Source: Futiania mangrovi
GTDB taxonomy: Bacteria > Pseudomonadota > Alphaproteobacteria > Futianiales > Futianiaceae
Assembly (NCBI RefSeq): GCF_024158125.1
Contig: NZ_JAMZFT010000001.1
Span: 620,001-684,000, forward strand
DNA: 64,000 nt
Direction: 5' to 3'
The notes under the pieces were generated by a model. It was not told where the DNA came from and ran no database searches. It saw only the letters and a list, made by a program, of their open reading frames with translations. Within the stretch, counting starts at the first letter, position 1. Each line of letters opens with the position of its first letter. Shown here piece by piece: positions 1 to 8,957 of the stretch. Both the position numbers and the translations under genes were made by a program.

Positions 1-1
1 C

Positions 2-169
2 CTTCTGATCCTCGTGCCGATCGCGCTGTTCCTGGGGCTCCTGGGTCTCGCGGCGTTCCTGTGGTCGCTGAAGAGCGGCCAGTTCGACGACCTCGACGGC
101 GCGGCACGCCGCATCCTGCAGGACGACGACCTGCCGGAGGAGCAGCGCCCGCCCCGGCAGGATCGCTGA
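2..169 (+). CDS. ccoS: cbb3-type cytochrome oxidase assembly protein CcoS (3' part)
   Basis: The reading frame enters from the left edge and gives 55 residues ending at the TGA at 167-169. A hydrophobic stretch (ALFLGLLGLAAFLWSLKSG) is followed by the acidic QFDDLDGAARRIL segment, the hallmark of CcoS. CcoS is a one-helix inner-membrane protein needed for cofactor insertion into cbb3 terminal oxidase. Only the first few residues are missing, so the rest of the cco maturation cluster should lie to the left. An oxygen-sensing FNR-type regulator 1 kb downstream fits this setting. Confidence 0.88.
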   Translation, partial: LLILVPIALFLGLLGLAAFLWSLKSGQFDDLDGAARRILQDDDLPEEQRPPRQDR

Positions 170-174
170 TCGCC

Positions 175-951
175 TCAGTGAACGGTCGCCTTGTAGGCGT
201 GCCAGGTCGCGTGCCCGATCAGCGGGAAGGCGACGGCCAGCCCGACGAAGAATGTCACCACGCCGAGAGCCATGATTCCGGCGATCAGCACCGCCCACAG
301 CAGCATCGGAGCAGGGTTGCGCACCACCGCCTGGATGCTGGTGACGACCGCGGTGAGCGTGTCCACCTCGCGCGAGACCATCATCGGGACGGAGACGACG
401 CTGATGGCGAACACGACCGCGGCGAAGAAGGCGCCGACCCCGGTCCCGACCACGAGCAGGCCGAGGCCGTGCGTCGTGAAGAGCAGCGTCGGCACGAACT
501 CCGACATCGGGGGAAAGCCGGTGCCGCTGAAGAACAGCGCGAAGAGCAGATAGGCCACCCGCATCCAGAAGAAATAGGCGAGCAGCAGAACGACGCCGAA
601 AAAGGCAAGCGACACGGGTGAGCGCGTCTTCACGAGGGCGATGGAGCCGGCTGACACGTGCTCCCCGCCCGCAAGACGCCGGCTCTTCTCGTAAAGGCCG
701 ACGGCGAGCATCGGCCCGAGCAGCAGGAGGCCACCCGCCAGTGCAAGGAAGAGGGCGGCGATGCCGCTCCACACGAGGCCGTAGAGGATGACGAAGGACG
801 CAGCCGTGAAGACGAGCCCGTAACCGATGCTGAGACCGGGGTGCGTCCACAGGTCGCGCCACCCGGCAGCAAGCCAGGCCCAGGGCGCCTCGTTGGGAAG
901 CGTTGCAACCGTTGCCATGCGGCCCGATGCGCCGGTATCTATGGCACTCAT
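175..951 (-). CDS. DUF2189 family integral membrane protein
   Basis: This 258-residue protein has about six hydrophobic segments and the DUF2189-type N-terminal motif around AGWRDLWTHPGLSIGYGL, followed by membrane helices. The start at 951 is chosen because AGGGAGG lies 6-12 bases upstream; the frame stays open far beyond it only because of high GC. It is convergent with ccoS, with five bases between the stop codons. Its function is unknown; in alphaproteobacteria such proteins are often found near respiratory genes. The family call rests on motif memory, not a search. Confidence 0.75.
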   Translation of the reverse strand: MSAIDTGASGRMATVATLPNEAPWAWLAAGWRDLWTHPGLSIGYGLVFTAASFVILYGLVWSGIAALFLALAGGLLLLGPMLAVGLYEKSRRLAGGEHVSAGSIALVKTRSPVSLAFFGVVLLLAYFFWMRVAYLLFALFFSGTGFPPMSEFVPTLLFTTHGLGLLVVGTGVGAFFAAVVFAISVVSVPMMVSREVDTLTAVVTSIQAVVRNPAPMLLWAVLIAGIMALGVVTFFVGLAVAFPLIGHATWHAYKATVH

Positions 952-1149
952 CCGTAACCTCCCTGCATTGTGTTGTTCTGCACAAGTCATGCTACCGTAA
1001 AACAAGCGTGCGGGGATAAGTTTCTCTGCGTAGGCGCACACCGCCAACGCGCTGCCGGCGTTCTGTTGGCAAAATTGCATATGTCGTGTTGAATGATTTG
1101 TGCGCCGCATCGCTGGCGTGGCTGGACACGGCTGGAAGGCTGGGACGAC

Positions 1150-1890
1150 ATGAGTGACAGATCGGAAGTTTCGGTGGCTGCGCCGGACGGTGTGGTGACA
1201 GCGGTCAAGGGCGGGCCGTCCTCTCGCTGCCATTCGTGCGGCGTCCGGCACGTCACGATCTGCGGCGTGGTCGACGACACCGTGCTGAAGGCGGTCGAAT
1301 CGATCTCGCGCACGATCGGCGTGGAGCAGGGCGAGACCCTGTTCGTCGAGGGCGACCCGGTGACGGCGGTCTACAACATCACCCGCGGGATCGTGCGCCT
1401 GTCCAAGATGCTGCCCGACGGACGCCGCCAGATCACGGGCTTCCTGTTCCCGGGAGATTTTGTCGGCCTGGGCGCGCGGATGGCCTATGGCTACACGGCC
1501 GAGGCGATGACGGCGGCCTGCCTCTGCCGGTTCGAGAAGCCGCGCCTCGACAAGCTGATGCGCGAACACCGGGAGATCGAGGACCAGCTTCTGGCCCTGA
1601 TGGAGAAGGAGGTCGACCTGGCGCAGGAGCGGATGCTGCTGCTGGGCCGCAAGACCGCGGCGGAGAAGGTCGCCTCGTTCCTGATGAGCCTGTCGGAACG
1701 CTTCGACGGCGCGGAGACGTTCCCCGTCGCCATGACCCGCGCGGACATCGCGGACTATCTCGGCCTGACGCTGGAGACGGTCAGCCGGACCCTGTCTGCC
1801 TTCCAGCGCGACGGGCTGATCTCGCTGGAGCGGGCGCACATGATCCGCCTGCTGGACCGGACCCGCCTGGAGGACATGACGGGTACGTGA
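1150..1890 (+). CDS. Crp/Fnr-family regulator, oxygen-sensing FNR type
   Basis: The 246-residue protein has an N-terminal cysteine cluster C27-x2-C30-x7-C38 and a fourth candidate at C124 or C126, the pattern FNR/FnrL proteins use to bind an oxygen-labile [4Fe-4S] cluster. A cyclic-nucleotide-binding-like beta roll is followed by a dimerisation helix and a C-terminal helix-turn-helix (TRADIADYLGLTLETVSR). The ETVSR recognition helix predicts a TTGAT-N4-ATCAA type site. The start at 1150 follows GGAAGG; an in-frame ATG at 1093 is less likely. It probably controls anaerobic or microaerobic genes such as the neighbouring cco cluster. No clear FNR box was seen in its own leader. Confidence 0.88.
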   Translation: MSDRSEVSVAAPDGVVTAVKGGPSSRCHSCGVRHVTICGVVDDTVLKAVESISRTIGVEQGETLFVEGDPVTAVYNITRGIVRLSKMLPDGRRQITGFLFPGDFVGLGARMAYGYTAEAMTAACLCRFEKPRLDKLMREHREIEDQLLALMEKEVDLAQERMLLLGRKTAAEKVASFLMSLSERFDGAETFPVAMTRADIADYLGLTLETVSRTLSAFQRDGLISLERAHMIRLLDRTRLEDMTGT

Positions 1891-2058
1891 GCCCCGCGGG
1901 CAGCGTGCGCCGGCCCCCGCGGCCGCCCCCGCCTGCGCAGGGCCTTGGGGCTTGATCGGCGCGGCGGTCTCTCCCAAGCTACCGGACGACCACGCCGTGC
2001 GGCCGGGACGCCACGCGGCATTTCAGGATGCGTTCCTCAAAGGGGGAAGGAGTTGCCC

Positions 2059-2481
2059 ATGATCAAGCACGTGCTGGCGCGCACGCTGACTGCACTCGCC
2101 ATCGTCGCGGGGTCCGCCGCCGGGGCTGCCGCCGCGGACATCGACATCGAACTGAACAAGCTGGAGCCGCAGGAAAACGGCTGCCTCGCATACATGGTGC
2201 TGAAGAACGGGCTGGAGCAGCCGGTGACGGGGCTGCGGCTCGAGACCTACCTGTTCGATGCAGACGGCATCATCGTGCAGCCGCTGACGGTGGACGTCGC
2301 CCCGATCCGCGCGTCTAGCACGGTCATCAAGCGCTTCGTCATCCCCGCGGTGCAGTGCACGGCGATCGGGCGGGTGCACCTGAACGACGTCACCCAATGC
2401 CAGATCGGCGGCAAGGACGCCGACGGCTGCATCGCGCGCATTGCCACGACGTCGCGGGCGGGCATCGACTTCACGCGCTAG
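2059..2481 (+). CDS. Small exported hypothetical protein
   Basis: The 140-residue protein has a signal peptide (residues 1 to about 25, with a hydrophobic core and an AAA-type cleavage region) and a mature part with four cysteines (NGCLAY, VQCTAI, TQCQIG, DGCIAR) that could form two disulfides in the periplasm. A strong GGGGAAGG site precedes the ATG. The fold looks all-beta, but no family with a known role is recognised; similar proteins are usually annotated as Tat-pathway signal or hypothetical proteins. It is followed 33 bases later by the GMC oxidoreductase and may be co-transcribed. Confidence 0.72.
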   Translation: MIKHVLARTLTALAIVAGSAAGAAAADIDIELNKLEPQENGCLAYMVLKNGLEQPVTGLRLETYLFDADGIIVQPLTVDVAPIRASSTVIKRFVIPAVQCTAIGRVHLNDVTQCQIGGKDADGCIARIATTSRAGIDFTR

Positions 2482-2514
2482 GCCCGCCGCGCGGGCGAAA
2501 GGGACGGCGGGCAC

Positions 2515-4140
2515 GTGCAGGACCTCGGACACTACGACTATGTGATCGTGGGGGCAGGCAGCGCGGGGTGCGTGCTCGCCAACCGCCTGTCCGCCGATCC
2601 GGAGGTGAAGGTCCTGCTGCTGGAAGCGGGCGGGCGGGACAATTACGTCTGGATCCACATCCCCGTCGGCTACCTCTACTGCATGGGCAACCCGCGCACC
2701 GACTGGTGCTTCGAGACGGAGCCGGTGCCGGGCCTCAACGGGCGCAGCCTCGGCTATCCGCGCGGGCGGGTGCTGGGCGGCTGCTCCTCGATCAACGGCA
2801 TGATCTACATGCGCGGCCAGGCGCGCGACTACGACGGGTGGCGCCAGCTTGGCAACACGGGCTGGGGCTGGGACGACGTTCTGCCCTATTTCAAGCGGTC
2901 GGAGGACAATGTCCTGGGCGCCGACGACCTGCACGGGGCGGGCGGCGAACTGCGGGTGGAGGAGATGCGCCTGCGGTGGGAGATCCTGGATGCCTTCCGC
3001 GACGCCGCCGAGACGGTCGGGATCGAGAAGATCCGGGACTTCAACCGCGGCGACAACGCGGGCTCGGCCTATTTCCAGGTGAACCAGAACAAGGGCATCC
3101 GGCAGAACACCGCCAAGGCGTTCCTCAAGCCCGCGGAGGGGCGCGCGAACCTGCGCGTCGTCACGCAGGCGCAGGCAAGCCGCCTTGTCTTCGAGGGACA
3201 GCGCTGCACGGGCGTCGAACTGTGGCGCGACGGCGAGCCCGCGGTGGCGCACGCCGACGGGGAAGTGGTGCTGGCGGCGGGCGCCATCGGGTCGCCACAG
3301 CTCCTGCAATCCTCGGGCGTCGGACCGGGGGACCTGCTGGCCGAACACGGCATCGCGCCAGTGCTGGTGCGCGAGGGAGTGGGCGAGAACCTGCAGGACC
3401 ATCTGCAGATCCGGCTGGCCTTCAAGGTCAGCGGCACGAAAACCCTGAACGAGCGGGCGAACAGCCTGCTGGGCAAGATCGGGATCGGGCTCGAATACAT
3501 CCTGACGCGGTCCGGCCCGATGAGCATGGCGCCCTCGCAACTGGGCGCGTTCGCGAAGTCCTCCGAGGCCTACGAGACGGCGAACCTCGAATACCACGTC
3601 CAGCCGTTGTCGCTGGAGAAGTTCGGGGAGCCGCTGCATCCCTTCCCGGCGTTCACGGCCAGCGTGTGCAACCTGCGCCCGGAAAGCCGCGGCCACGTCC
3701 GCATCCGCAGCGCCGACCCGCGCACGCCGCCCGCGATCCAGCCGAACTACCTGGCCACGGCCGCCGACCGGCAGGTGGCGGCGGACTCGATCCGGCTGAC
3801 CCGGCGGATCGCGGCGGCCGAGCCGCTGCGCCGCTTCAATCCGGTCGAGTTCAAGCCCGGCCCGGAGATCGAGAGCGACGCCGACCTTGCGCGCGCGGCA
3901 GGCGACATCTCGACGACGATCTTCCACCCGGTCGGGACCTGCCGCATGGGGCCGGACGCGGAGGCGGTGGTCGACCCGCGCCTGCGCGTGAACGGGATCG
4001 AGGGCCTGCGCGTCGCCGACGCCTCGATCATGCCGGCGATCACCAGCGGCAACACAAACGCGCCCACGATCATGATCGCGGAGAAGGCGGCGGACATGAT
4101 CCGGCAGGACCGGCGGGCGCGCGCGGGCGCGGTGGCCTGA
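2515..4140 (+). CDS. GMC-family FAD-dependent oxidoreductase (choline dehydrogenase-like)
   Basis: This 541-residue flavoprotein uses a GTG start. The dinucleotide-binding motif VIVGAGSAGCVLANRLS lies near residue 10. The GMC signature around GYPRGRVLGGCSSINGMIYMRGQ comes before residue 110, and the C-terminal motif HPVGTCRMG (catalytic His) is followed by ITSGNTNAP (second catalytic position). GMC enzymes oxidise primary alcohols to aldehydes with FAD. Substrate is not evident: the best-known relatives are choline and other alcohol dehydrogenases, but no betaine genes are nearby. It probably shares a transcript with the MFS transporter 57 bases downstream. Confidence 0.9.
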   Translation: MQDLGHYDYVIVGAGSAGCVLANRLSADPEVKVLLLEAGGRDNYVWIHIPVGYLYCMGNPRTDWCFETEPVPGLNGRSLGYPRGRVLGGCSSINGMIYMRGQARDYDGWRQLGNTGWGWDDVLPYFKRSEDNVLGADDLHGAGGELRVEEMRLRWEILDAFRDAAETVGIEKIRDFNRGDNAGSAYFQVNQNKGIRQNTAKAFLKPAEGRANLRVVTQAQASRLVFEGQRCTGVELWRDGEPAVAHADGEVVLAAGAIGSPQLLQSSGVGPGDLLAEHGIAPVLVREGVGENLQDHLQIRLAFKVSGTKTLNERANSLLGKIGIGLEYILTRSGPMSMAPSQLGAFAKSSEAYETANLEYHVQPLSLEKFGEPLHPFPAFTASVCNLRPESRGHVRIRSADPRTPPAIQPNYLATAADRQVAADSIRLTRRIAAAEPLRRFNPVEFKPGPEIESDADLARAAGDISTTIFHPVGTCRMGPDAEAVVDPRLRVNGIEGLRVADASIMPAITSGNTNAPTIMIAEKAADMIRQDRRARAGAVA

Positions 4141-4197
4141 GGGCCGCCCGCACCCGGCGCCCGGCAAGCGGGAGCGGCAAGGGATGAGTACCAGGTC

Positions 4198-5517
4198 ATG
4201 AGTGCGTTGGGGTCCGTCGTCGCCCTGCTGGTCAGCGTCGGGTTGCTGCTGATGGGCAACGGCCTGCAGACGACGCTGCTGCCGATCCGTGCGGCGATCG
4301 AGAACTTCTCCGGCGTCGCCATTGGCATCATGGGCTCGGCCTATTTCGTCGGCTTCGTGTCTGGCTGCGTGCTGGGGCCGCGGCTGGTGCGCCGGGCCGG
4401 GCACATCCGCGCGTTCGCGGCTTTCGTCGCGCTCGCCTCGGCGGTGGCGATCATCCATCCGCTGTGGGTCGACCCGGTGGCCTGGTGGGCCCTGAGGGCC
4501 GCGACGGGGTTTTGCTTCGCGATCCTCTATCTGGTGATCGAAAGCTGGCTCAACGAGCGGTCGACGAACGAGACGCGCGGCCTCGTGATGTCGGTCTACA
4601 TCATGGTCAATTTCGCGGCGATCGCGGTCGGGCAACTGCTGATCGTGACCTACGACCCGGCGCTCTTCCCGCTGTTCTCCATCGCCTCGATCCTCGTATC
4701 GGTCGCCTCGGTCCCGATCACGCTGAGCCGGGCGGCCGCGCCCGCGCCGATCGAGGTGGTGAGGATCCGGCCGGTGAAGCTCTACCGCTCCTCGCCGGTG
4801 GGGGTGGTCGGCTGCTTCGTCGTCGGGCTGTTCAACGGCGCTTTCTGGTCGCTGGGGCCGACGGCGGTGACGGGTTCGGGCTTCGATGCGAACACCGCCG
4901 CGGTGTTCATGAGCGCGGCGGTCGCCGGCGGGGCGCTGATGCAATATCCGCTGGGGCGTGTCTCCGACCGGATCGACCGGCGGCTCGTGCTGATGGGGAT
5001 ATGCCTCGCGGCGGCGGTCGTGTCGGGCGTGCTGTTCCTCGGCGGGTTCGGACTGCCGCTGATGGTGGCGGGCGCGCTGTTCGGTGCGGCTTCGCTGCCG
5101 GGCTACGCGATCGCGGCGGCGCACGCCTTCGACCATGCCGCTCCGGGCGAGGCGGTGGAGACCTCGGCCGGGCTGCTTCTGGCGAACGGTGCGGGCTCGG
5201 TCGTGGGACCCATCGGCGCCTCGCTGGTGATGGAGGGGGCGGGCGCCTTCGGGCTGTTCGCCTTCACCGCGGCGATGCAGGTGATGCTCGCTGTGTTCGT
5301 GGCGGCGCGGATGCGGGTGCGCGCGGCACCGGCGCAGGAAGAGAAGACCGATTTCAGCCTCGCCAACGCCGCGGCCGTGATGGTCGCGGTCGAGCCGGAG
5401 CAGCAAGCCCCCGACACCCCGCCCGACTTCGATGTCGACGAGGTGCTCCCCCCGCCGTTCGAACCGCGCGAGCATCCCTCGGACGAGGAGGGCGATGCGA
5501 CCCGCCCGGGCGCATAG
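4198..5517 (+). CDS. MFS transporter, YcaD-like
   Basis: The 439-residue protein has 12 predicted membrane helices. It contains GPRLVRRAGHIRAF in the loop 2-3 position and the second-half equivalent GRVSDRIDRRLVLMG, both typical of the major facilitator superfamily. The overall pattern resembles E. coli YcaD/UMF2-type transporters. A hydrophilic, acidic and proline-rich tail of about 50 residues is unusual for the family and probably cytoplasmic. Substrate is unknown. It follows the GMC oxidoreductase and may move that enzyme's substrate or product. Confidence 0.85.
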   Translation: MSALGSVVALLVSVGLLLMGNGLQTTLLPIRAAIENFSGVAIGIMGSAYFVGFVSGCVLGPRLVRRAGHIRAFAAFVALASAVAIIHPLWVDPVAWWALRAATGFCFAILYLVIESWLNERSTNETRGLVMSVYIMVNFAAIAVGQLLIVTYDPALFPLFSIASILVSVASVPITLSRAAAPAPIEVVRIRPVKLYRSSPVGVVGCFVVGLFNGAFWSLGPTAVTGSGFDANTAAVFMSAAVAGGALMQYPLGRVSDRIDRRLVLMGICLAAAVVSGVLFLGGFGLPLMVAGALFGAASLPGYAIAAAHAFDHAAPGEAVETSAGLLLANGAGSVVGPIGASLVMEGAGAFGLFAFTAAMQVMLAVFVAARMRVRAAPAQEEKTDFSLANAAAVMVAVEPEQQAPDTPPDFDVDEVLPPPFEPREHPSDEEGDATRPGA

Positions 5518-5637
5518 GGCCCTTGCGCGCGTCTGCGGCCCATCGCGTTTGACAAGCGCTTTGCCCACGCGCGACATGAGCGCACGCATGGGAAACTGCA
5601 TGCACGCGACATGGGACGAAACATGGGGAGGAACGGG

Positions 5638-6099
5638 ATGCGCGGTCTCTATTTCGAGGAGTTCGAGCCGGGCCAGGTGTTCGAGCATGCGCTGACGCGC
5701 ACGATCACCGAGGCCGACAACATGTGGTTCTCGTGCATGACGCTGAACCCGCAGCCGCTGCACATCGACGCGCATTTCGCGGCGGGGGAGGAGTTCGGCA
5801 AGCCGCTCGTCAACTCGCTTTTCACGCTGGGGCTGCTGATCGGGATGACGGTCGCGGACACGACGCTCGGCACGACCGTCGGCAACCTCGGCATGACGGA
5901 GGTGAAGTTCCCGAACCCGGTCTTCCACGGCGACACGCTGCGGGTCCGCACGACGGTGAAGTCGGTGCGCGCGTCGAAGTCGCGCCCGCACAACGGGCTC
6001 GTGGAGTTCCTGCACGAGGGCTTCAACCAGGACGGCAAGCTGGTCGCAAGCTGCGTCCGCACCGGCCTGATGAAGCGCAAGCCGCAGGAGGCCGTGTGA
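5638..6099 (+). CDS. MaoC-family (R)-hydratase-like protein
   Basis: This 153-residue single hot-dog domain protein starts after GGGGAGG. The hydratase-2 region reads EADNMWFSCMTLNPQPLHID; the usual catalytic Asp of the GDxNPxH motif is replaced, while the NP..H part remains. Homologues of this type commonly sit beside CitE-like lyases in alphaproteobacteria, as here: its stop overlaps the next start (TGATG). The likely role is hydration or dehydration of a C4-C5 enoyl- or hydroxyacyl-CoA feeding the lyase, but the changed motif leaves the exact chemistry open. Confidence 0.82.
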   Translation: MRGLYFEEFEPGQVFEHALTRTITEADNMWFSCMTLNPQPLHIDAHFAAGEEFGKPLVNSLFTLGLLIGMTVADTTLGTTVGNLGMTEVKFPNPVFHGDTLRVRTTVKSVRASKSRPHNGLVEFLHEGFNQDGKLVASCVRTGLMKRKPQEAV

Positions 6100-6956
6100 T
6101 GCGCAGCTTTCTCTTCGTTCCGGGCGACAGCGAGAAGAAACTCGGCAAGGCCATGGGCACGGGCGCCGATGCCCTCATCGTCGACATGGAAGACAGCGTC
6201 GCGCTGAGCCGCAAGGACGCCGCGCGCGAGATCACGCCCGCCTTCGTGGCGGAGAACCGGGGCAAGGGCGTCGCGCTGTTCGTGCGCGTCAACGCCTTCG
6301 ATACGGGCATGACTTTCGGCGACCTCGCCGCCGTCATGTCCGCGAAGCCCGACGGCATCATGCTGCCGAAGGCCGTGGGGCAGGGGGACGTCGACCGGCT
6401 CGCCATTGCGCTATCGGCGCTGGAGGCGCGGGACGGGATCGAGGATGGTGCGACCCGCATCTTCACCGTCGCGACCGAGACGGCGGAGGCGGTCCTGTCG
6501 CTGGGCCAGAAGATCGTCCACCCGCGCCTTGCCGCCATGACCTGGGGAGCGGAGGATCTCTCGGCCTCGCTTTCGGCGCAGGTCAAGCACGGGGCGGACG
6601 GGCAGTATCTCGCGCCCTTCCTCCATGCCCGCAACATGTGCCTGTTCGCGTCGCGCGCATCGGGTGTCCTGCCGGTCGACTCCGTCTACCCCGACACGCG
6701 TGACCTTGCCGGGCTCGAGGCGGAGACGATCGCCGGCCGCGATATCGGCTTCGGTTCGAAATGCGCGATCCATCCGGCGCAGATCGAGGTGATCAACCGC
6801 GTCTATACGCCGACGGAGGAGCAGCTTGCCTGGGCGCGCAGGATCAAGGCGGCCTTCGATGCCGAGCCGGACGCGGGCGTGCTGAACCTCGACGGCCAGA
6901 TGATCGACCGCCCGCACCTGCGCCTGGCGGAGCGGCTGCTGCTGCTCGCGCCCTGA
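6099..6956 (+). CDS. CitE-like CoA ester lyase or thioesterase (HpcH/HpaI family)
   Basis: The 285-residue protein has the CitE TIM-barrel signatures: LFVPGDSEKKLGKA near the N-terminus, VDMEDSV, the arginine in FVRVNAF, FTVATETAEAV with the metal-ligand Glu, WGAEDLSASL with the acidic ligand, and GFGSKCAIHPAQIEVIN. Relatives cleave malyl-, beta-methylmalyl- or citramalyl-CoA, or hydrolyse (3S)-malyl-CoA (Mcl2 type); the length matches the latter short group. It is translationally coupled to the MaoC gene, so the pair probably acts on one CoA intermediate. Confidence 0.87.
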   Translation: MRSFLFVPGDSEKKLGKAMGTGADALIVDMEDSVALSRKDAAREITPAFVAENRGKGVALFVRVNAFDTGMTFGDLAAVMSAKPDGIMLPKAVGQGDVDRLAIALSALEARDGIEDGATRIFTVATETAEAVLSLGQKIVHPRLAAMTWGAEDLSASLSAQVKHGADGQYLAPFLHARNMCLFASRASGVLPVDSVYPDTRDLAGLEAETIAGRDIGFGSKCAIHPAQIEVINRVYTPTEEQLAWARRIKAAFDAEPDAGVLNLDGQMIDRPHLRLAERLLLLAP

Positions 6957-6963
6957 GCGGGCC

Positions 6964-8760
6964 TCAGAACCCGTCGTCGGGGATGTCCAGGTGCGGGGCG
7001 TCCCCGGCGGCGAGCATGGCCGCCCACGCCTCCACGAACGGCAGTTCGTGCGCGAAGAACCAGCGAGCGGCGGCGATCTTGCCTTGAAGGTAGGTGGCTC
7101 CGCCCGCGCTCTCGTCCATACTCGCGCGCGCTACGAGCGCCTGCTCCAGCCACACCCACGCGATGACGGTGTGGCCCGCGAGGCGCAGGAAGTCCCATGC
7201 ATTGGCGAGCATCGCGCCCGCCCCCTGCGCCGCGCCGCGCTTTGCCAGCGTCACGGCCACCCGGTCGGCGGTGTCCATCGCCGCGGCCAGCGCTGCGCCG
7301 AGGTCCGCGAGGCCGCCGCCCTCCGCGCGTTTCGCCGTCGCGCGCACCAGTTTCCCAAGCTCCCGCCAGTCCGCGCCATCGCGCAGGCCCAGTTTCCGGC
7401 CCAGAAGGTCGATGGCCTGGATGCCGTTCGTCCCCTCGTGGATCGGGTTCAGCCGGTTATCGCGGTAAAGCTGCTCGACGGGGAAATCGCGCGTGTAGCC
7501 CGCGCCGCCGAGGATCTGGATCGCCCAGAAGTTCGCCTCAAGCCCGTAATGCGAGGTCCAGGCCTTCATGACCGGCGTCAGGAGGTCGAGAAGGCCGGTA
7601 AGCCGGGCCCGTTCCGCCCGATCCTCCGCTGTCTTCTGCTCGTCGATCAGCCGCGCGAGCCAGAGGCCGAGTGCAAGCCCGCCCTCCGCATAGGCCTTCT
7701 GGGCGAGCAGCATCCGCCGTACATCGGCGTGCGCGATGATCGGCACGGGCGGGGCGGCAGGGTCTTTCGCGTCGACCGGGCGGCCCTGCGTGCGCTCGCG
7801 GGCGTAGTCGAGCGAGATCCGGTAGCCTGCACAGGCCTGTGCCGCCGCCGACAGTCCGACGCCGAGGCGGGCCTCGTTCATCATGTGGAACATGGCGAAG
7901 AGGCCGCGATGCTCCTCGCCCACCAGCGTGCCGATGCAGTCCGCGTCCTCGCCGAAATTCAGCAGCGTGTTGACTGTCCCGCGATAGCCCATCTTGTGGT
8001 TGAGCCCGGCGAGCGTCACGCCATTCGCCTCGCCCGGATTGCCGTCCGCGTCGAGGCGGTAGCGCGGCACGGCGAAGAGCGAGATGCCTTTCACGCCCGC
8101 GGGCGCGCCCTCGATCCGGGCAAGGACCAGATGCACGATGTTGGGCGCAAGCTCGTGCTCGCCGCCCGAGATCCACATCTTGGTGCCCTTCAGCCGGTAG
8201 GTGCCGTCGCCCGCGGGAACCGCGCGCGTGCGGATGTCGGCAAGCGAGGAGCCCGCATGCGGTTCCGACAGGCACATGGTTCCGAAGAAGCGCCCCTCGA
8301 TCATCGGCTGCATGTACAGGCGCTTCTGCGCGTCCGTACCGAAGACCTTGAGCAGATTCGCCGCTGCAATGGTCAGGAAGGGATAGGCGAAGGTCGCCTG
8401 GTTCGCCGCGGAGAACAGCGTGCAGACCGCCTGCGTCACCACCCACGGCAGGGCGAGGCCGCCGTCCTCGGCGGCAAAGCTCATGCCGAAGAAGCCTGCA
8501 TCGCGGAAGGCGGCGATGGCGTCGGCGGCCTCCGGCACGAGGCGCACGCGGCCGTTCCCGACGCGCGGTTCCTCCGCGTCGGCCTTCGCAAAGTGTGGCC
8601 AGAAGCGGTCCGCTGCCAGCGCGCGGGCCAGGTCCAACGTCTGGCCGATGGTTTCCCGGTCCGCGTGGGCGTAGGCTTCGCGGGAGGCGAGGTCCGCGAC
8701 CCGCAGCCAGTCGTGCAGCAGGAATTCCATCTCGCGCGCGGTCGGCATCGGATCGGTCAT
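6964..8760 (-). CDS. Acyl-CoA dehydrogenase, DmdC-like
   Basis: The 598-residue protein is longer than classical acyl-CoA dehydrogenases (about 380) and matches the long DmdC-type group with an extra C-terminal domain. FAD/substrate motifs include MCLSEPHAGSSLADIRT and MWISGGEHEL; the C-terminal YRDNRLNPIHEGTNGIQAID carries the likely catalytic Glu. DmdC oxidises 3-methylmercaptopropionyl-CoA in DMSP demethylation, but close relatives act on other acyl-CoAs, so the substrate is not settled. It converges on the MaoC/CitE pair with seven bases between, suggesting a linked but separately transcribed CoA pathway. Confidence 0.88.
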   Translation of the reverse strand: MTDPMPTAREMEFLLHDWLRVADLASREAYAHADRETIGQTLDLARALAADRFWPHFAKADAEEPRVGNGRVRLVPEAADAIAAFRDAGFFGMSFAAEDGGLALPWVVTQAVCTLFSAANQATFAYPFLTIAAANLLKVFGTDAQKRLYMQPMIEGRFFGTMCLSEPHAGSSLADIRTRAVPAGDGTYRLKGTKMWISGGEHELAPNIVHLVLARIEGAPAGVKGISLFAVPRYRLDADGNPGEANGVTLAGLNHKMGYRGTVNTLLNFGEDADCIGTLVGEEHRGLFAMFHMMNEARLGVGLSAAAQACAGYRISLDYARERTQGRPVDAKDPAAPPVPIIAHADVRRMLLAQKAYAEGGLALGLWLARLIDEQKTAEDRAERARLTGLLDLLTPVMKAWTSHYGLEANFWAIQILGGAGYTRDFPVEQLYRDNRLNPIHEGTNGIQAIDLLGRKLGLRDGADWRELGKLVRATAKRAEGGGLADLGAALAAAMDTADRVAVTLAKRGAAQGAGAMLANAWDFLRLAGHTVIAWVWLEQALVARASMDESAGGATYLQGKIAAARWFFAHELPFVEAWAAMLAAGDAPHLDIPDDGF

Positions 8761-8957
8761 GGCGGTTTCCCGGTCTCGTGTGCTTGCTCTTGTCGGTTGG
8801 GGAAAAGCTAGCCGGGCAGGGGGGCGCGGTCCATGGCCGTCGGAAGCGCCCCATCGCTATTGAAAACCGCTTGCAACTGATCATATGGACTGGTATTGAG
8901 AACTACAGGCAATTGCTGTTGCCCTTTCTACGCCTCACGTAACCCCGAGGAGATGAC
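8761..8957. other. Divergent intergenic region between the acyl-CoA dehydrogenase and fbpA-like genes
   Basis: The 197 bases hold the promoters of two divergent genes. The right half (about 8865-8930) is clearly richer in A+T than its surroundings. It contains ATTG and CAAT half-sites separated by 11 bases, which is too weak to call a Fur or Irr box. CGAGGAG just before 8958 is the ribosome-binding site of the iron-binding protein. No gene is seen. Confidence 0.5.

Noticed and set aside
952-1149. FNR box in the leader of the FNR-type gene
   Set aside because: No TTGAT-N4-ATCAA match was found; only loosely similar TTG/CAA pairs occur.
2023-6015. A 1330-residue open frame on the minus strand
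   Set aside because: It runs antisense to clear GMC, MFS and MaoC genes, is rich in Arg/His/Gly/Asp as high-GC shadow frames are, and shows no motif.
8865-8930. Fur/Irr box upstream of the ferric-binding protein
   Set aside because: Only ATTG/CAAT ends match; the middle is not palindromic, so the site cannot be supported.
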